This document shows positions 12,680 to 23,949 of a stretch of DNA of 64,000 bases, piece after piece. The stretch is from NCBI GenBank assembly GCA_963691655.1, contig OY829329.1, positions 18,242,708 to 18,306,707 of the forward strand. The letters run 5' to 3'. Position 1 is the stretch's first letter. Each line of letters starts with the position of its first letter. Position numbers and translations under genes: made by a program. The notes beneath the pieces are model-generated. The model saw only the letters and a program-made list of their open reading frames with translations, ran no database searches and had not been told where the DNA came from. Source of the stretch: Toxonevra muliebris (Eukaryota; Arthropoda; Insecta; Diptera; Pallopteridae).

Positions 12680-12805
12680 TCACCAAAGAATTAACTCACA
12701 CTTTGAAGAGAATGCAGTCAATAGCATTAAGTTTATCGCTCTTCATAGATCATTTATTACTCCCTCTGAAAAGTAATCAAAATTTTATAACTTGTTATGT
12801 CCTTT
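12680..12805. repeat. Left copy of a diverged direct repeat (partner at 14690-14815)
   Basis: About 80 bp centred on 12760 resembles 14700-14810. Shared blocks include AGATCA..TTATTACTCC, TCTGA..AGTAATCAAAA and a following TATAACT/ATTACAACT block. The two copies flank the RTE-like LINE remnant in direct orientation. Confidence 0.4.
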
Positions 12806-13990
12806 CTATTGTATAAGATGGATAGGTGTCTGTCTTGTCACGGACCAGAGATCGGCATTACTGATGGTGTTGGGCCAAAACACGCATAGGAACTTGCGAA
12901 GACTGCGGTTGATGAATACTTGCAAAATTTGTAGATCATACCTTGTCGCGTTCGATGTTTCGCAACCATACAAAACGACTGGTTTCACACTAGAATTGAA
13001 AATTCTCAGCTTTGTGCGCCTGGATATGTGCAATGAGCTCCAGACTTTGTCCAGCATACCAAAAACAGCGCGTCTCTTTGATATTAGATTTCTGCTGCCC
13101 AGATAGCAGAACTCGTCTACAACTTCAATGTTTGTGCCGCAAATCTGGAAGCCTTGCGATTCGGTGGTGTTAAGACACATCATCTTCGTATTCGCGATGT
13201 TAATTTTTAAGCCTGCTTATGCAGCAAAATCGTTTACTGTCTTTAGCTGCGATGTAATATAAGTGTATTTGTGCGACAGGAGGGAGATATCGTCCGTATA
13301 ATCCAAGTCCTCAAGCCTGCTACTCAGACCCCGGGATATACCTCTGTTTGCCGTAGGGTCTTGCCGCATTTTTAGTTCCAGGACCAAATTGAATAAAAGC
13401 GATGATAGCACGTAACCATGCCTTACTTCAGTCTGCACTTGAATACTGTTGCTCAGACTGTTTTCATGTCTTATGCGGCAGCTAGCATCTGTGTATAACT
13501 CTTTTATAAAGTTTATGATTTTTCCAGGTGCTCCTTTGCATATTAGTGCTCTCCTCATGTTTGAGAAAATCGATGAAGCCATTCAACTGACTGCTCTATG
13601 ATCACCCTTAAAATGTTTATGTGATCGATACATGAGTAGCGTGGTCGAAAATCTGCTTATTTTTTTCTTTAACCCACCATCAACGAATCGGACAGTCTTC
13701 TATTAATTATGTGGGCTATGATTTTATTCACCATACTTAGCAATGTTATTTCTCTCCCGTTTCTGCATTGCGATAGCTTGTCCTTTTCGGAAGAAGGGTA
13801 ATCTGTTATTCTGATGAAGGCTCAAACATATTTTGTGAAAGTTTTGTATAAGTTTCGTTAACTTGAAACTAGCCCAGCCGATTCCACAAAATGCATCGGG
13901 GCCTGTGTATAGAGTCGATGAACACTGCCCATCAAGTGTCTGTAATGCCACAGTGGCCTGATACCCAACAAATTATAACTTTGTTATGGG
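12806..13990 (-). mobile_element. Decayed RTE-like LINE, reverse transcriptase region
   Basis: Minus-strand reverse transcriptase broken into frames. From about 13760 down there is a finger-like segment (ITLLSMVNKIIAHIINRRL), then NILRVIIEQSVEW near 13610. A frame at 13582-13217 carries the palm; its catalytic box reads YTDD instead of YADD (DLDYTDDISLLSHKYT). A following frame at 13183-12806 has FCYLGS, VVLYGCET and the WPNTISNADLW..TRQTP tail of RTE/SR2-like proteins. At least three frame changes and stops show it is inactive. The 5' endonuclease and 3' end are missing. Clade placement rests on remembered motif style. Confidence 0.75.
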
Positions 13991-13999
13991 TAGACATAA

Positions 14000-14690
14000 T
14001 GAAAGTGCTTCGAGAGCCGATAGGCTGCCAGACAAGATCACAATTGTTGCACCTTTTAGCCTTTTATTAAGGTTAATTCTGGCGCGCGTCGCAATCACGT
14101 AAATTTCGGTTTGAAAGGCACTATCCAGTGGAATCGAGATTAGAGTGTTGGATCCAACGACACTAAAACCAGAACCCGTTTTCGAACCGGTAGTACTTAT
14201 ACCAATTGAATTGGGTATTTTAATCGGACATCGACGGAAAGTAAATTTCCTACCAAAGCTTAGTAATTGCGGCTGCCTTTTTTATGAAGATCTGCCGAAG
14301 TTCAAGTCGAAAGCAGCTCCTAAGCCTGCCTATCGTGGTATACAGCCAAAAACATCATTTTGCGGGTAAGACTCTAGGTCTTTCCTAAGAGTTTCCTGTA
14401 AGCTCGTAAGCTCATAAGCCCTAGTGGCTTTTGTGAGGACATTTTTTCAGTACTCCAACTTTTGTGTGTACAACTTTGCTCCAGAAATATTTTTGTTCTG
14501 ACTCCTCTGACGTATCTAATCAGCGAAGAACTCATATTTATACTGATCCAATATATATTTCCTTTTTGTTTGAAGACTAGTTTCAAATTTTTGTTATTAT
14601 GTAATTGAAGAAACATCCAGACCACAGCCAGTTGTGTTCTAATGTTGTTAGAAACCTGAGGAGCTCTTGAATTTATTAGTATGCCTTTTT
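14000..14690. other. Unresolved moderately GC-rich segment
   Basis: Open frames of 74 codons (+, 14145-14369) and 120 codons (-, 14736-14374) occur here. Neither shows a domain I recognise. Composition resembles the LINE relic next door more than the AT-rich background, so transposon-derived DNA is the likelier explanation. No splice sites or homology support a gene. Confidence 0.35.
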
Positions 14691-14815
14691 CAATGCATTT
14701 AGCAGTGTTTGTAGAAATGCTGGCAGACAATGACATTACGTTTAGAGCTCCTTACAGATCAGTTATTACTCCTCTGAGGAGTAATCAAAACATTACAACT
14801 GGTTAGAACAAAAAG
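14690..14815. repeat. Right copy of a diverged direct repeat (partner at 12680-12805)
   Basis: Matches the block around 12760, with GATCAGTTATTACTCC, TCTGAGGAGTAATCAAAA and ACATTACAACTGGTTAG corresponding to the left copy. Divergence is considerable. It may be a pre-existing repeat split by insertion, or two relics of one family. Confidence 0.4.
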
Positions 14816-15259
14816 AATTTTATATCCGTCAATTAAATAGAAATGAATGCTTCCTGTTTTTTGCCTTGACAGTTTTTGAATTGCATATTTTAAATTACAA
14901 ATTACAATCCACTGATCATTTTACCATATCCATTACTTAGAAATTGTAGATGGTAATTACCCAGAAATGGAATTGACAGGAAAAACTTACTTCCATTACA
15001 AGGAATTATAATTGGTAATTGATATGTTCAATTCTTTGGAATTAGGAATTTAATTGTTATGGATTAGGCTGAGATAGTTTTAGCGGTTGTAGTTCGGCAA
15101 TCCTCAAGCCAAATATCGTGATATCAGAGAGTGTAATCTATCCGTTTGCATTTACATTTTCTGGTCCGGATGTCCAAGGGCTTCATATTTGTTTTGCGGA
15201 AAAAAATATTCATTGAATATTTGGCCAGAAAAACATAAGTACAATGGGAAGATAGAAGT

Positions 15260-15600
15260 TCACAAAGATGTTGTTGTTGTAGCAATATACAAATACAATA
15301 CAAAATACAGTTCTAAGCCCACTGATTAAGCGGCCACGGTAGGTCTAGTCTATAGGTCAATTGGGATCAAGTCTGTTGATTTGATTAAGCAAAAGAATAA
15401 ATGCCTTGTGCCGTGAGGAGTTTGAATACACTTAGGTCAGCAGTGGACAGTTGAAGGAGATTGGGCTAAAGAGAATCTCGTTGTTCGTGAAAAGAAATCG
15501 GCTGCAATTGGTATCCACAGACTGGGGCTTAAATTGTCAAGCTGTTCTGACTTCCCTGATCCGACTTCCAATGTAGTCCACTGATTCTAATTCATGCTAA
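15260..15600 (-). mobile_element. Possible LINE 3'-end scrap
   Basis: A GTTGTTGTTGTAGC tract near 15270, which is GCTACAACAACAAC on the minus strand, precedes GC-richer non-AT DNA to about 15590. Jockey-type fly LINEs often end in CTACAACAACAAC-like tails, as the better preserved copy at 54480 does. No protein homology is visible. Confidence 0.25.
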
Positions 15601-16199
15601 TGTATGACCGGAAATCTCTATTGAATCCCTTCTATCATTAGTTCGATAAGTTCTTTTGGATTCTTCTCATTTCATGGTTATGTAAGCTCTTATTTTCACA
15701 AAATTAAAATTTTTAAGGTTACAAATTTTTTTAAATTATAAAACCATGTTTAATAACTTTCATAGTAAGTCTAAGTCCAAAATGCCAATAATTGTACTTC
15801 CTTTTTTGAATTAAATTATTCGTTTGCCATAAGAAATGCATTTGTTGTAAAATAGAAAATAATTTTACTAAATATTCAAGCTCATAATTAGGAGTTTTTG
15901 AGAAAATAATATTTAAGTAAAACCTTCCAAAAAACAAGAGTAATTTATCATTTTTGGATAAGCACTAAAACGAAGTCCAAGAATATAAAAAATTAACTTC
16001 GATATTTTTTTTGAATGCCTAAAATTTCGGATTCGGTCACTTATGCAGCTTCACCAGTATTCAGTCATATTCTAAATATTCCCGAATAAAATCCCCGGGA
16101 AAATTTGTTTTTACTTTGTTATGCTGGAATGTGCATATGAGTTGAAAAAACTGAAGTGAAATAAATTGTATTTAAATAAATGCATGCAAGTTCAAAAGA

Positions 16200-19090
16200 T
16201 TATCAAAAAAAAAAAAAAAAAAAACAACACAACAATGCAAATGATTCGAAATTCAATTTTTCAAATATTTATAATGGTTTTTTTTATTTTTTTTTTAAAC
16301 AACTTTATTTTTTATCTTCCACAAACAACCTACATACACGCTGCTATTATTTAATATTGTATATAAATGAATGCATAAAATTCAGCATAAATAAAAAAAT
16401 AAATAAATAAAAACAAAAATAGTAAAAACTCAGATAAAACTTCCTTAATAAAAACATACACTACCTACAAATTTCATACTCAGAAACGTAAAAAAAAATA
16501 CAACAAAAAACAAACATTTTATCTAAAAACACAGTACTCGTATATATAGTAAAATAAATTAAAATCATAATACATTCTCTCATAAATAAATAAAATACAT
16601 ACAGAAAAAAAATGTTAGCTAGTTCATGTTTCAATAAAAAAAAATTCAAAAATAAATATAAAAAAAAAAACACAAAATAAACTCAAACAAATAGAAAAAA
16701 AGAAAGAAATTAAACTATTCCAATTTTCCTAAATATTTACAAAAATGTTTTTCACTTTTATCATACATTTTTTCGAATTTTTGATAAATGTTCTTTTTTT
16801 CGAAAAGAAAATAAAACAAAACAAAAAAAAAAAACATAATCGTAAATAAAATTTAAAAAAAATTCATATAGGTATTTAATAAAATAAAAATTGCATGCTC
16901 AAAGTTTGTCCACAAATAAATAAATTATACATTTATAAAAAGTTATAGTTATTTTTTTGTTTTTCATTTTTGAAAAGAAAAATTTTGTTTATTTTGGATT
17001 TTCAGATTTCTAAAATAAAAAAATTATTTATAAAAAGTTTAAATTTTAGTTTTTTTTATTTTTGGTTTATTTTAGATTTAAGGATTTGCAAAATAGATAA
17101 ATTATAAATTTTAAAAAATTTGATTTTTTTTTTTTTTAATTTTGGAAAAATAAATTATAAAAAGTTTTGGTTTATTTTGGATTTTCGAATTTCGAAAATA
17201 AATATATTATAAATCTATAAAAAGTTTTAATTTAATTTTATTAATTTTTGAAAAAAAAAAATTTTGTTTATTTTGGATTTTCAGATTTCTAAAATAAAAA
17301 AATTATAAATTTATAAAAAGTTTAAATTTTATTTTTTTTTTATTTTTGGTTTATTTTAGATTTAAGGATTTCCAAAATAAATAAATTATAAATTTATAAA
17401 AGGTTCAATTTTTTATAATTTGGGAAAAATAAATTATAAAAATATAAAAAGTTTTGATTTTTTTTTTTTTTTTAATTCTTGGTTTACTTTCGAATTTCGA
17501 AAAGAAATAAATATATTATAAATATATAAAAAGTTTTAATTTCATTCTTTTTAATTTTTGAAAAAAAAATTTTTATTTATTTTGGATTTCCGGATATTTT
17601 TTTTTTTAAGTGGTGATTGAAAATTTTAAAAAAAATAATTTTTAGAAAAAAAAAACAAACACATTATAATCAAAAAAGTATACAAAAAAAATTTACGAAT
17701 TCTAACAAGCTAAAAAAGTGGAATTGTATTTTTTTTTTAATATTTATTTAAAAAATATTAAAAAAACAATTTGGAAAAAATTAGACAAAAAATTAAAATT
17801 AAAACTTACAGTAAATGTCCACACACCAAAAACACTGAAAAAAGATTACTAAAATCATACAAATTTGGCAACAGCAACAAAAAAAAAAAAATAAATAAAA
17901 TAAAAATAAAAATTTAATAATATTTTAGAAAATTCCAACTAGTAAAACATCAAAATTGTTAGAAATTTGTTTTTCCTGAAACCCAAAAATTAGCAAACAT
18001 TTTTAAAATTTAATTTATAGCAAATGAATTAATGAAGACCAAAATGAAAAACACAAAAAACAGAATTGTAAAATAAAAAGGGAAACGAACAACAACAAAC
18101 GGAATGAAATGCGATTTAGAAAACTAAACACTACCCCACAATAAAAAAAAAAAAAGAAGTTATATATAATATAAATTTGAAATTGATAGACAAAATAAAT
18201 AATTTCTTATTTAAATCAAATTTTGTTATCGTTTAAAAAAAAAAAATAAATAAAAAATCCAAAAAAAAAAAAAAAAATTAATTAAAATGCATTACCAAAA
18301 CAAAAAAAAAAACAGAAAAACAAACCAAGTTGAACATTTAAATTTGCCACTTTTCATGACAATTGCATACATATGTACTATATTCAAATATATATAAATC
18401 AATTAACTATAAACATACATAAAAAATATCAAAACAAAACAGTCACACAAACAAAGAAACACATACCTACAAAAAAAAAAAAAAAAAAAAAAAACATGAA
18501 ATGGAAGCAGCAAAAAAAAAACAAAGTATACAAAAAAAATTCTTTCACGAAATGTATTATATAAAAATTATACAAGAAATTTTACACACATTTCAACAAA
18601 AAAAAACACACACATACAAAGCATTCATGTATACAATACATACATACAAACAACAAAAAAATCACAAAAAAAAAACAAATTCAAAGAACGAAAAATTCAC
18701 AAACAAAAAAAAACAAAAAACAATTTCACCTAAATAGTTTAATTAAATAAATGAGTAAACCAAAAAAAAAAAAAAAAAACCAATTAAAAAATAATTCAAT
18801 TTAATTATTAAGAAACCAAAAATAAAAATTAATAATATTTATATTAAATTCATTACCTTGCTAATTAAAAACAAAACTACAATTACGAAATATAATAATA
18901 AATAATAATAATAAAAAATAATTATAATGAGTAAATAACAAAATGAAAAACAAAAAATGTACTTAACGTATATTATAAATTTAAGAAAGACAGAAAACAG
19001 GTGGAGAAGCATAACGAAAGAAGATAAAGAAGAAGAATTATTAAAAATAAAAAACAACAAAAGTATTACAAAATTAAAATGAAATTGTTT
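16200..19090. other. Long A-rich, strand-asymmetric low-complexity block
   Basis: Nearly 3 kb of A tracts with AAAC, AATAA and CAAAA motifs on the plus strand, with a T-rich interlude at 16920-17620 that is a tandem repeat (listed separately). All open frames are poly-K/N or poly-F translations. I see no gene. Confidence 0.6.
16915..17620. repeat. AT-rich tandem repeat with higher-order period near 280-310 bp
   Basis: Subunits of roughly 70-90 bp share a layout: a T-rich start, TTTATTTTGGATTTTC or a variant, AAAATAAATTATAAA, then TATAAAAAGTTT. Variants alternate in order. The block TTTATTTTGGATTTTCAGA recurs near 16990 and 17270, and a diverged form recurs near 17577. This gives a higher-order unit of about 280-310 bp made of about four subunits. 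Confidence 0.65.
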
Positions 19091-19099
19091 TCTTTTAGT

Positions 19100-21500
19100 T
19101 AAAATAATATCAAGAGAGGAAGTAAGGCTTTCAGCAGCCTATAAGTATTGGCCCATTAAAGTGGAATAACTTCTGTTAAAGCTGAAGAGTCTGGTCTGGG
19201 ATATTCTAAGTTTAGAGTTGAAGGTAGGCTGGACTAAACCAAAGCACTCAGTCACAAAGACCATTGTACTATACCCAAGATAGAGCCAGTAAAAGAGAGT
19301 AGAAAGACAGGAAAGATATGGGAGGGGATAAATGGGAAAAAGAATGGTCTAAGGTCTCTTAACCTCGAACTTTTTTATTTCACTAATGATCCTTAAATGT
19401 TCAGGACGAGGGAGAGTATGGACATTATTCATACTCAAGATATTACTACCCAACAGCCTCAATCTGATTCTCGTGAACGTCGAACAGCTATAAAAATAAT
19501 ACTACGTAGTATCGTCCACCTCAAGACCCGATTGGCAGGGTGGATCGGTGATGACGCCCATGTTGAACATATGCTGACTACATGTTTTATGCCCTATGAC
19601 GATTCCCACCAGTAATCTCAGGCCGCGTCTTCTCAGTTTTAGAAGAAATTCCGCTGATTTCTTGTTTGGTTGTCTCACGAAGAACTTTGCGGTTCTGCAG
19701 GAGTCAAGCTCAGACCATCTTTCTCTATGGATAGAACCCACGAAATCGTTGATCCAACGCATTATCTCCTTAGAACTTACGCCAAGAAAAGGTTCCGGAC
19801 CTCATGGTGTAATTGCAGAATCTTCATTAGCTAGTTTATCAGCTAGTTCATTCTCTGCAATACCACAGTGTCCTGGAACCCATATAAGGCATAAGTTGTT
19901 GTGTTTTGCAACACTATTTAGTTTTACCTTACACTCGCTGACCAATTTTGAGGAGGTAACAGGGTTAGCAAGGGCCTTCAGTGCAGTTTGGCTTTCACTG
20001 CAGATGACTATGCACTTCCCACGCCATCTCCTCTCAAATACCCAGCCCGTCACGTCTAGGATAGCGCAAAAAACTTCTGTTAGGAAGGCTGTCGTCATCT
20101 GTCCAGTGGAAAAAGAGTACTTGGTCTCATCGTCCAAGTACCAACCGGTTCCAGTACCGTTTGATATTTCGGGCCCGTCGGTATAGAAGACATGACGGAG
20201 TCCCCGGATTACGACCTCTGGACTTAACCATTGTAGATCGTACCGAACCTCGATCTTGTCCAAGACTTCTTGCATTTTAATGCACACCTTCTTTAAAGAT
20301 CGTCCCGAGATTAGTACTTGGATGTAAACTCCAAAATTCTGCAAATCATTAAGACGGGAGTCCACCACGAAGCACCATAGAAAAGAGTACGCCCCCTTGG
20401 GGCATACTTTCTCAACCTCGACCCTGACACTGTCTTCGTTTTCTCTCCCCGTGATAAGCAGCCGTTTTGATAGTATGGCATGAATCCAACGAATGACGAT
20501 TTCTTCAACACCATATTGTCTGGCCGAAGAGTACATCGAGTCGAAGGTAGCGTTGTAAAAAGTCCCCTTAATTGCGAGAAACACTCCCAGGCTGTAGTCC
20601 CCTGCTTCCAGCCCATGTTTAACTGTACTAACACAATCGTGAAGAGCAGATTCACAGGGTTTTCCACTGTGTTAAGCATGTTGTCGAGAATTGAGTGGGT
20701 TTTGGCTTAGAACCTTCAGTCTGATGTGCTTCTCGATTATGCGTTCTAGACTTTTAAGCAAAAACGATCTCAAGTCGGTGGGAAACTTTTGCGTATAGCG
20801 TAGTTATCTCTTCCCGGTTTAGGAATAAATATAACTTTAACCGAGTGTCAAAGACGTGGAATATATCCCTGAGCGAGACAAGCCGTGAAGATCCTTTTTT
20901 AGAACCTTCATAAGATTTGTTCTTCCCCGCTTTAGCCTGACTGGATAAATGCCGTTGGGTCCAGGGGACTTAAAGTCATCAAATGACGAGGCTATAAACC
21001 AATCGAGCCTTCTGGTACTGGAGCGTACCTGGCCAGGAGTATTGACAACGCTCTGAGGAGCAGCTACATAGCAACCCGGGAATTGCGTTGCAACAAGCAC
21101 GTCATTACTTTTGACCTAGAGTTGGTGTAGGAGCCATCGGGCTTCAGAAGCGAGTCCAGCTTAGCCATTCGGTCCCTTTGAAGAACTTTGCATAGCCTCA
21201 CCGAACACTTCTGATCTACAATTTCACTGCAAAAATTCCTATAAGAGTTCAGTTTTTAAAATATCACCTTCTTCTTATAGTCTTTTTGCAGCTGACGGTA
21301 GACAGTCCAGTTCGCTTCCAACCGAGATTTAAGAGCTCGATTCAGAGTTTCTCCGGAGTTTTGAGAGCTCAGCGTTCCACCGAGGGATCGCCTTACCTTG
21401 TCTACTCCTACGTTCCGGGCACACCATCTCATAGCATTCAATCAAGATTCACTCTATTGTCCGGAGTTTGGGAACGACGCGAATACTTACTTCGACCAGC
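19100..21500 (-). mobile_element. Decayed LINE with RT and RNase H (jockey/I/R1-like)
   Basis: Minus-strand ORF2 remnant, read from 21500 downward. Segments in order: RALKSRLEANWTVYRQLQKD; LDSLLKPDGSYT; FKSPGPNGIYPVRLK; KVIFIPKPGRDNY (near 20830); LKSLERIIEKHIRLKVL; GKPCESALHDCV; then a 260-codon frame (20584-19802). That frame joins RT palm to RNase H with the YxDD box deleted: the text passes from NFGVYIQ straight to VLISGRS. RNase H shows YTDG, TEVF, PGHCGI and ENELADKLA, but the third acidic position reads CSESQ (D to E). A C-terminal region follows (19762-19502) and ends at a stop at 19351-19349; the 3' UTR may reach about 19100. Several stops (one likely TGG to TGA, one in the QHA box) and frameshifts mark it as dead. 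Confidence 0.85.
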
Positions 21501-21539
21501 TCACCTATATATTGATAAGTTAATCATAAACAAATAACA

Positions 21540-22463
21540 AAAATACCAAGTTATTTTTATAGAATTTTAATATTTTGTTTTCTGATTTTATTTAGTATTT
21601 TCTTTTTTTTTTCAATTTTTCAATAAAGATACTAATATTAGGTTTCACAAAAGTTTTCTAAATCAACAATAAATAATAAATTTAAAAAAATTATAATAAC
21701 TAATTTAAATAATAATTTAAAAGTAAAAAATTAAAAACAAAAATCGATATTGGTTGCGTTTAAAGCGTCAGTAAGCGAGCTCGCTTATTATAGAATGATT
21801 AAAAATTCAAAAACTTCAAAAATAAGCGAGCTAGCTTACCAATAAATCAAACTTAACCATTCCTTCTTTGAAGAATACATACGTAAAAATTTAGAAGACT
21901 TTCTAGAATACCGAAGCGTTAAACTAAAAAAAAAGTAAATTTAACTAGATATTTAAATTAGAAAATATCACACTACTTAAAAACTAATTTACAAAAAAAA
22001 AAAAAATAAAATAAAAAAAACACTTATTAGTAACTAAAGATTGTAGGTTTCTCTTCGAGAGCTTAAGTACTGAAATAATTTTTCTGTTCTGTTCTTAAAA
22101 CTAATAATAATGGCAGCGAAAAGGCTTACAAAAAACATTAAAAAGAAAATACGCTATTTAATTTAGAAACGACAAATAAGTATAAATAGCAACAATAAAT
22201 TCGAAATGAATGATTGATGAATTGAAAAAAAAGTTTGTTGCAATAAAAAACTGTTGAAATTTGAGGCAATTTATAGTAGGCAATATAAATAATCACTATC
22301 AAAAAAAAAAAAAAAAATTAAGATGAAATTCATGAATGCGGCGATAACATAAATAGTTTTTGTTTTTTTTTTTTGTTTTTGTTCTTCTATGGTTAAGTTA
22401 TATAATGATATATGGGAAGGCGTTATAGTGAGATGTGGCATCTATGTAGAATGAATACAGGAA
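21540..22463 (-). other. 3' flank and presumed 3' UTR of Actbeta
   Basis: AT-rich DNA downstream of the Actbeta stop codon at 22464-22466. It must contain the 3' UTR and polyadenylation site, but I cannot fix the end. A minus-strand AATAAA (plus TTTATT) lies near 21590. At 21765-21845 a short phrase, aagcgagctcgctta / aagcgagctagctta, occurs twice. Confidence 0.4.
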
Positions 22464-22631
22464 CTATCGGCAGCCGCATGATTCGACCACCATATTGGGG
22501 AACGTTTTCTGTGTTGCAGTATTATTACTATCCATAAATACTAGCTGTAGCGAGGAATACTGCTTCGCCGTACAGCAGGGTATCAATTCTAATGGTTTCC
22601 GACCATTACCACGTTGTGAAGACATTACTTT
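22464..22631 (-). CDS. Actbeta: Actbeta coding exon 4 (C-terminal half of mature activin domain)
   Basis: Follows acceptor tttatctttacag (AG at 22633-22632), phase 0, and ends in TAG at 22466-22464. It encodes 55 residues (551-605): a basic loop (SSQRGNGRK), the PCC pair that includes the interchain-type cysteine position, and the finger-2 segment CTAKQYSSLQLVFMDSNN. The terminal VVESCGCR ends with the invariant CxCx tail of the TGF-beta knot. Four of the nine mature cysteines are here. The ATG inside the intron frame upstream is not a start; the exon is entered by splicing. Confidence 0.92.
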   Translation of the reverse strand, partial: KVMSSQRGNGRKPLELIPCCTAKQYSSLQLVFMDSNNTATQKTFPNMVVESCGCR

Positions 22632-22700
22632 CTGTAAAGATAAAAGAAATATATAAGTATAAAAGTGCAAATTTTATATCGATTTAATATGTTTATTTAC

Positions 22701-23083
22701 CTGTAAAAATGTACTGTGATGTGATGATGCCTGCGCAACACTTGCCACACTACCACATGAACCCCTACAAAAGTATGCATCATAACCACGTGGCTGTATA
22801 ATCCAATCACCCCAACCTATATCATCGAATGATATGTAGAGTTTCTCACGACAACATTCTGTCACTCCATCCGTACAATTGATGCCACGTTTCTGACGTG
22901 AGGCACGTCTGCGATTCTGGGTATCAACCATTATGAATGGTCGATAATCTTTATCCACTGATATCATTTCTTCCATGCTAGTAATATCGCATGACTGGCA
23001 GGAGATGTGTATTAGATGACTGAGGTCATGATTGCCGAACCAACGTTTTATCGGCCATTCAATATCGATTTTCATCCATTCAT
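22701..23083 (-). CDS. Actbeta: Actbeta coding exon 3 (end of prodomain, furin site, first half of ligand)
   Basis: Acceptor ctttctttccag at 23085-23084, donor CAG|GTAAAT after 22701. It encodes residues 423-550. The first part is the end of the prodomain (DEWMKIDIEWPIKRWFG, then HISCQSCD). RRRASRQKR ends at residue 488 and gives a consensus furin site, RQKR before Gly489. The mature domain starts GINCTDGVTECCREKLYISF and continues with the finger-1 segment DIGWGDWIIQPRGYDAYFCRGSC, broken here only by position, holding cysteines 1-5. The split of the ligand just before the basic loop gives a very short (69-bp) last intron. Splicing phases (1 in, 0 out) agree with exons 2 and 4. Confidence 0.93.
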
Positions 23084-23949
23084 CTGGAAAGAAAAGAAAG
23101 GAAGATTCGATTAGAATATTGTATGATATTTTAGAGATTTTTTAACGTTTTAGATGATGCATATAATATTTAAATAAAGTTTTGGAATATTTTCACTACT
23201 TTTACTTGGTAGAACTAATGATAATAAATGCAATGGAACTTTAAAGATGAGCGTAACTGCTACCTTCGTCAGCAAAATTTTTATATTATCTAGTAGGCCC
23301 AATATTACTTATGAGGAATTTTTGTTTGCTAGACTACACTACTTTTAACAATTTACAATTACAAAATTTTTCTCTTTCATTATCTTCCATTTTTATGTCT
23401 GAATCATATGGCTCCTTCTCCTTGGTTCCCTGAAAACGGATCTTTGGATGCCTATGACATTAATCTAAAAGGTTTAGAGTCCAAGAAAATATATGTTTAT
23501 TAAATTGTAAAGGTTTTTGACCTTCTTTTTAAACAGAATTCGTTTTTAAAAGTTGTCTCCCACGTCAGGATTCGTAGATATTGGATCTAAAATCTACTCT
23601 CATTGTGTATATAAACAAACAATAACAGTAAATGGTTAAATGAGAGCATAATTAATGCTCGCTCTCAATAAATTCAAAGATTAAGCTCAAAGCCAGACAG
23701 AGAACTAAAAATAAACGAGCAGCATAAAGAGTAGAACAAAACCACGCACATATGGAATGCTCTCGTTAATGTATTTAGAACGTAAAGTTAGAGAGGTTAT
23801 TTCTAACTGTACCGCGAACTGTAGGCTCTATTGAAAATTCCTTTTTTTTTTTAGTTTGTTTATACCTAAAGTACTTACTTATGTAATTCTATCTATTTCT
23901 GCGAAACCTAGCGACTGCCATCACAAGAAAGTTTTGGCGACGTATGGGT

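Noticed and set aside
19596..20186. 196-codon plus-strand frame
   Set aside because: It lies opposite the RNase H part of the minus-strand LINE, whose motifs (YTDG, PGHCGI) are clear.
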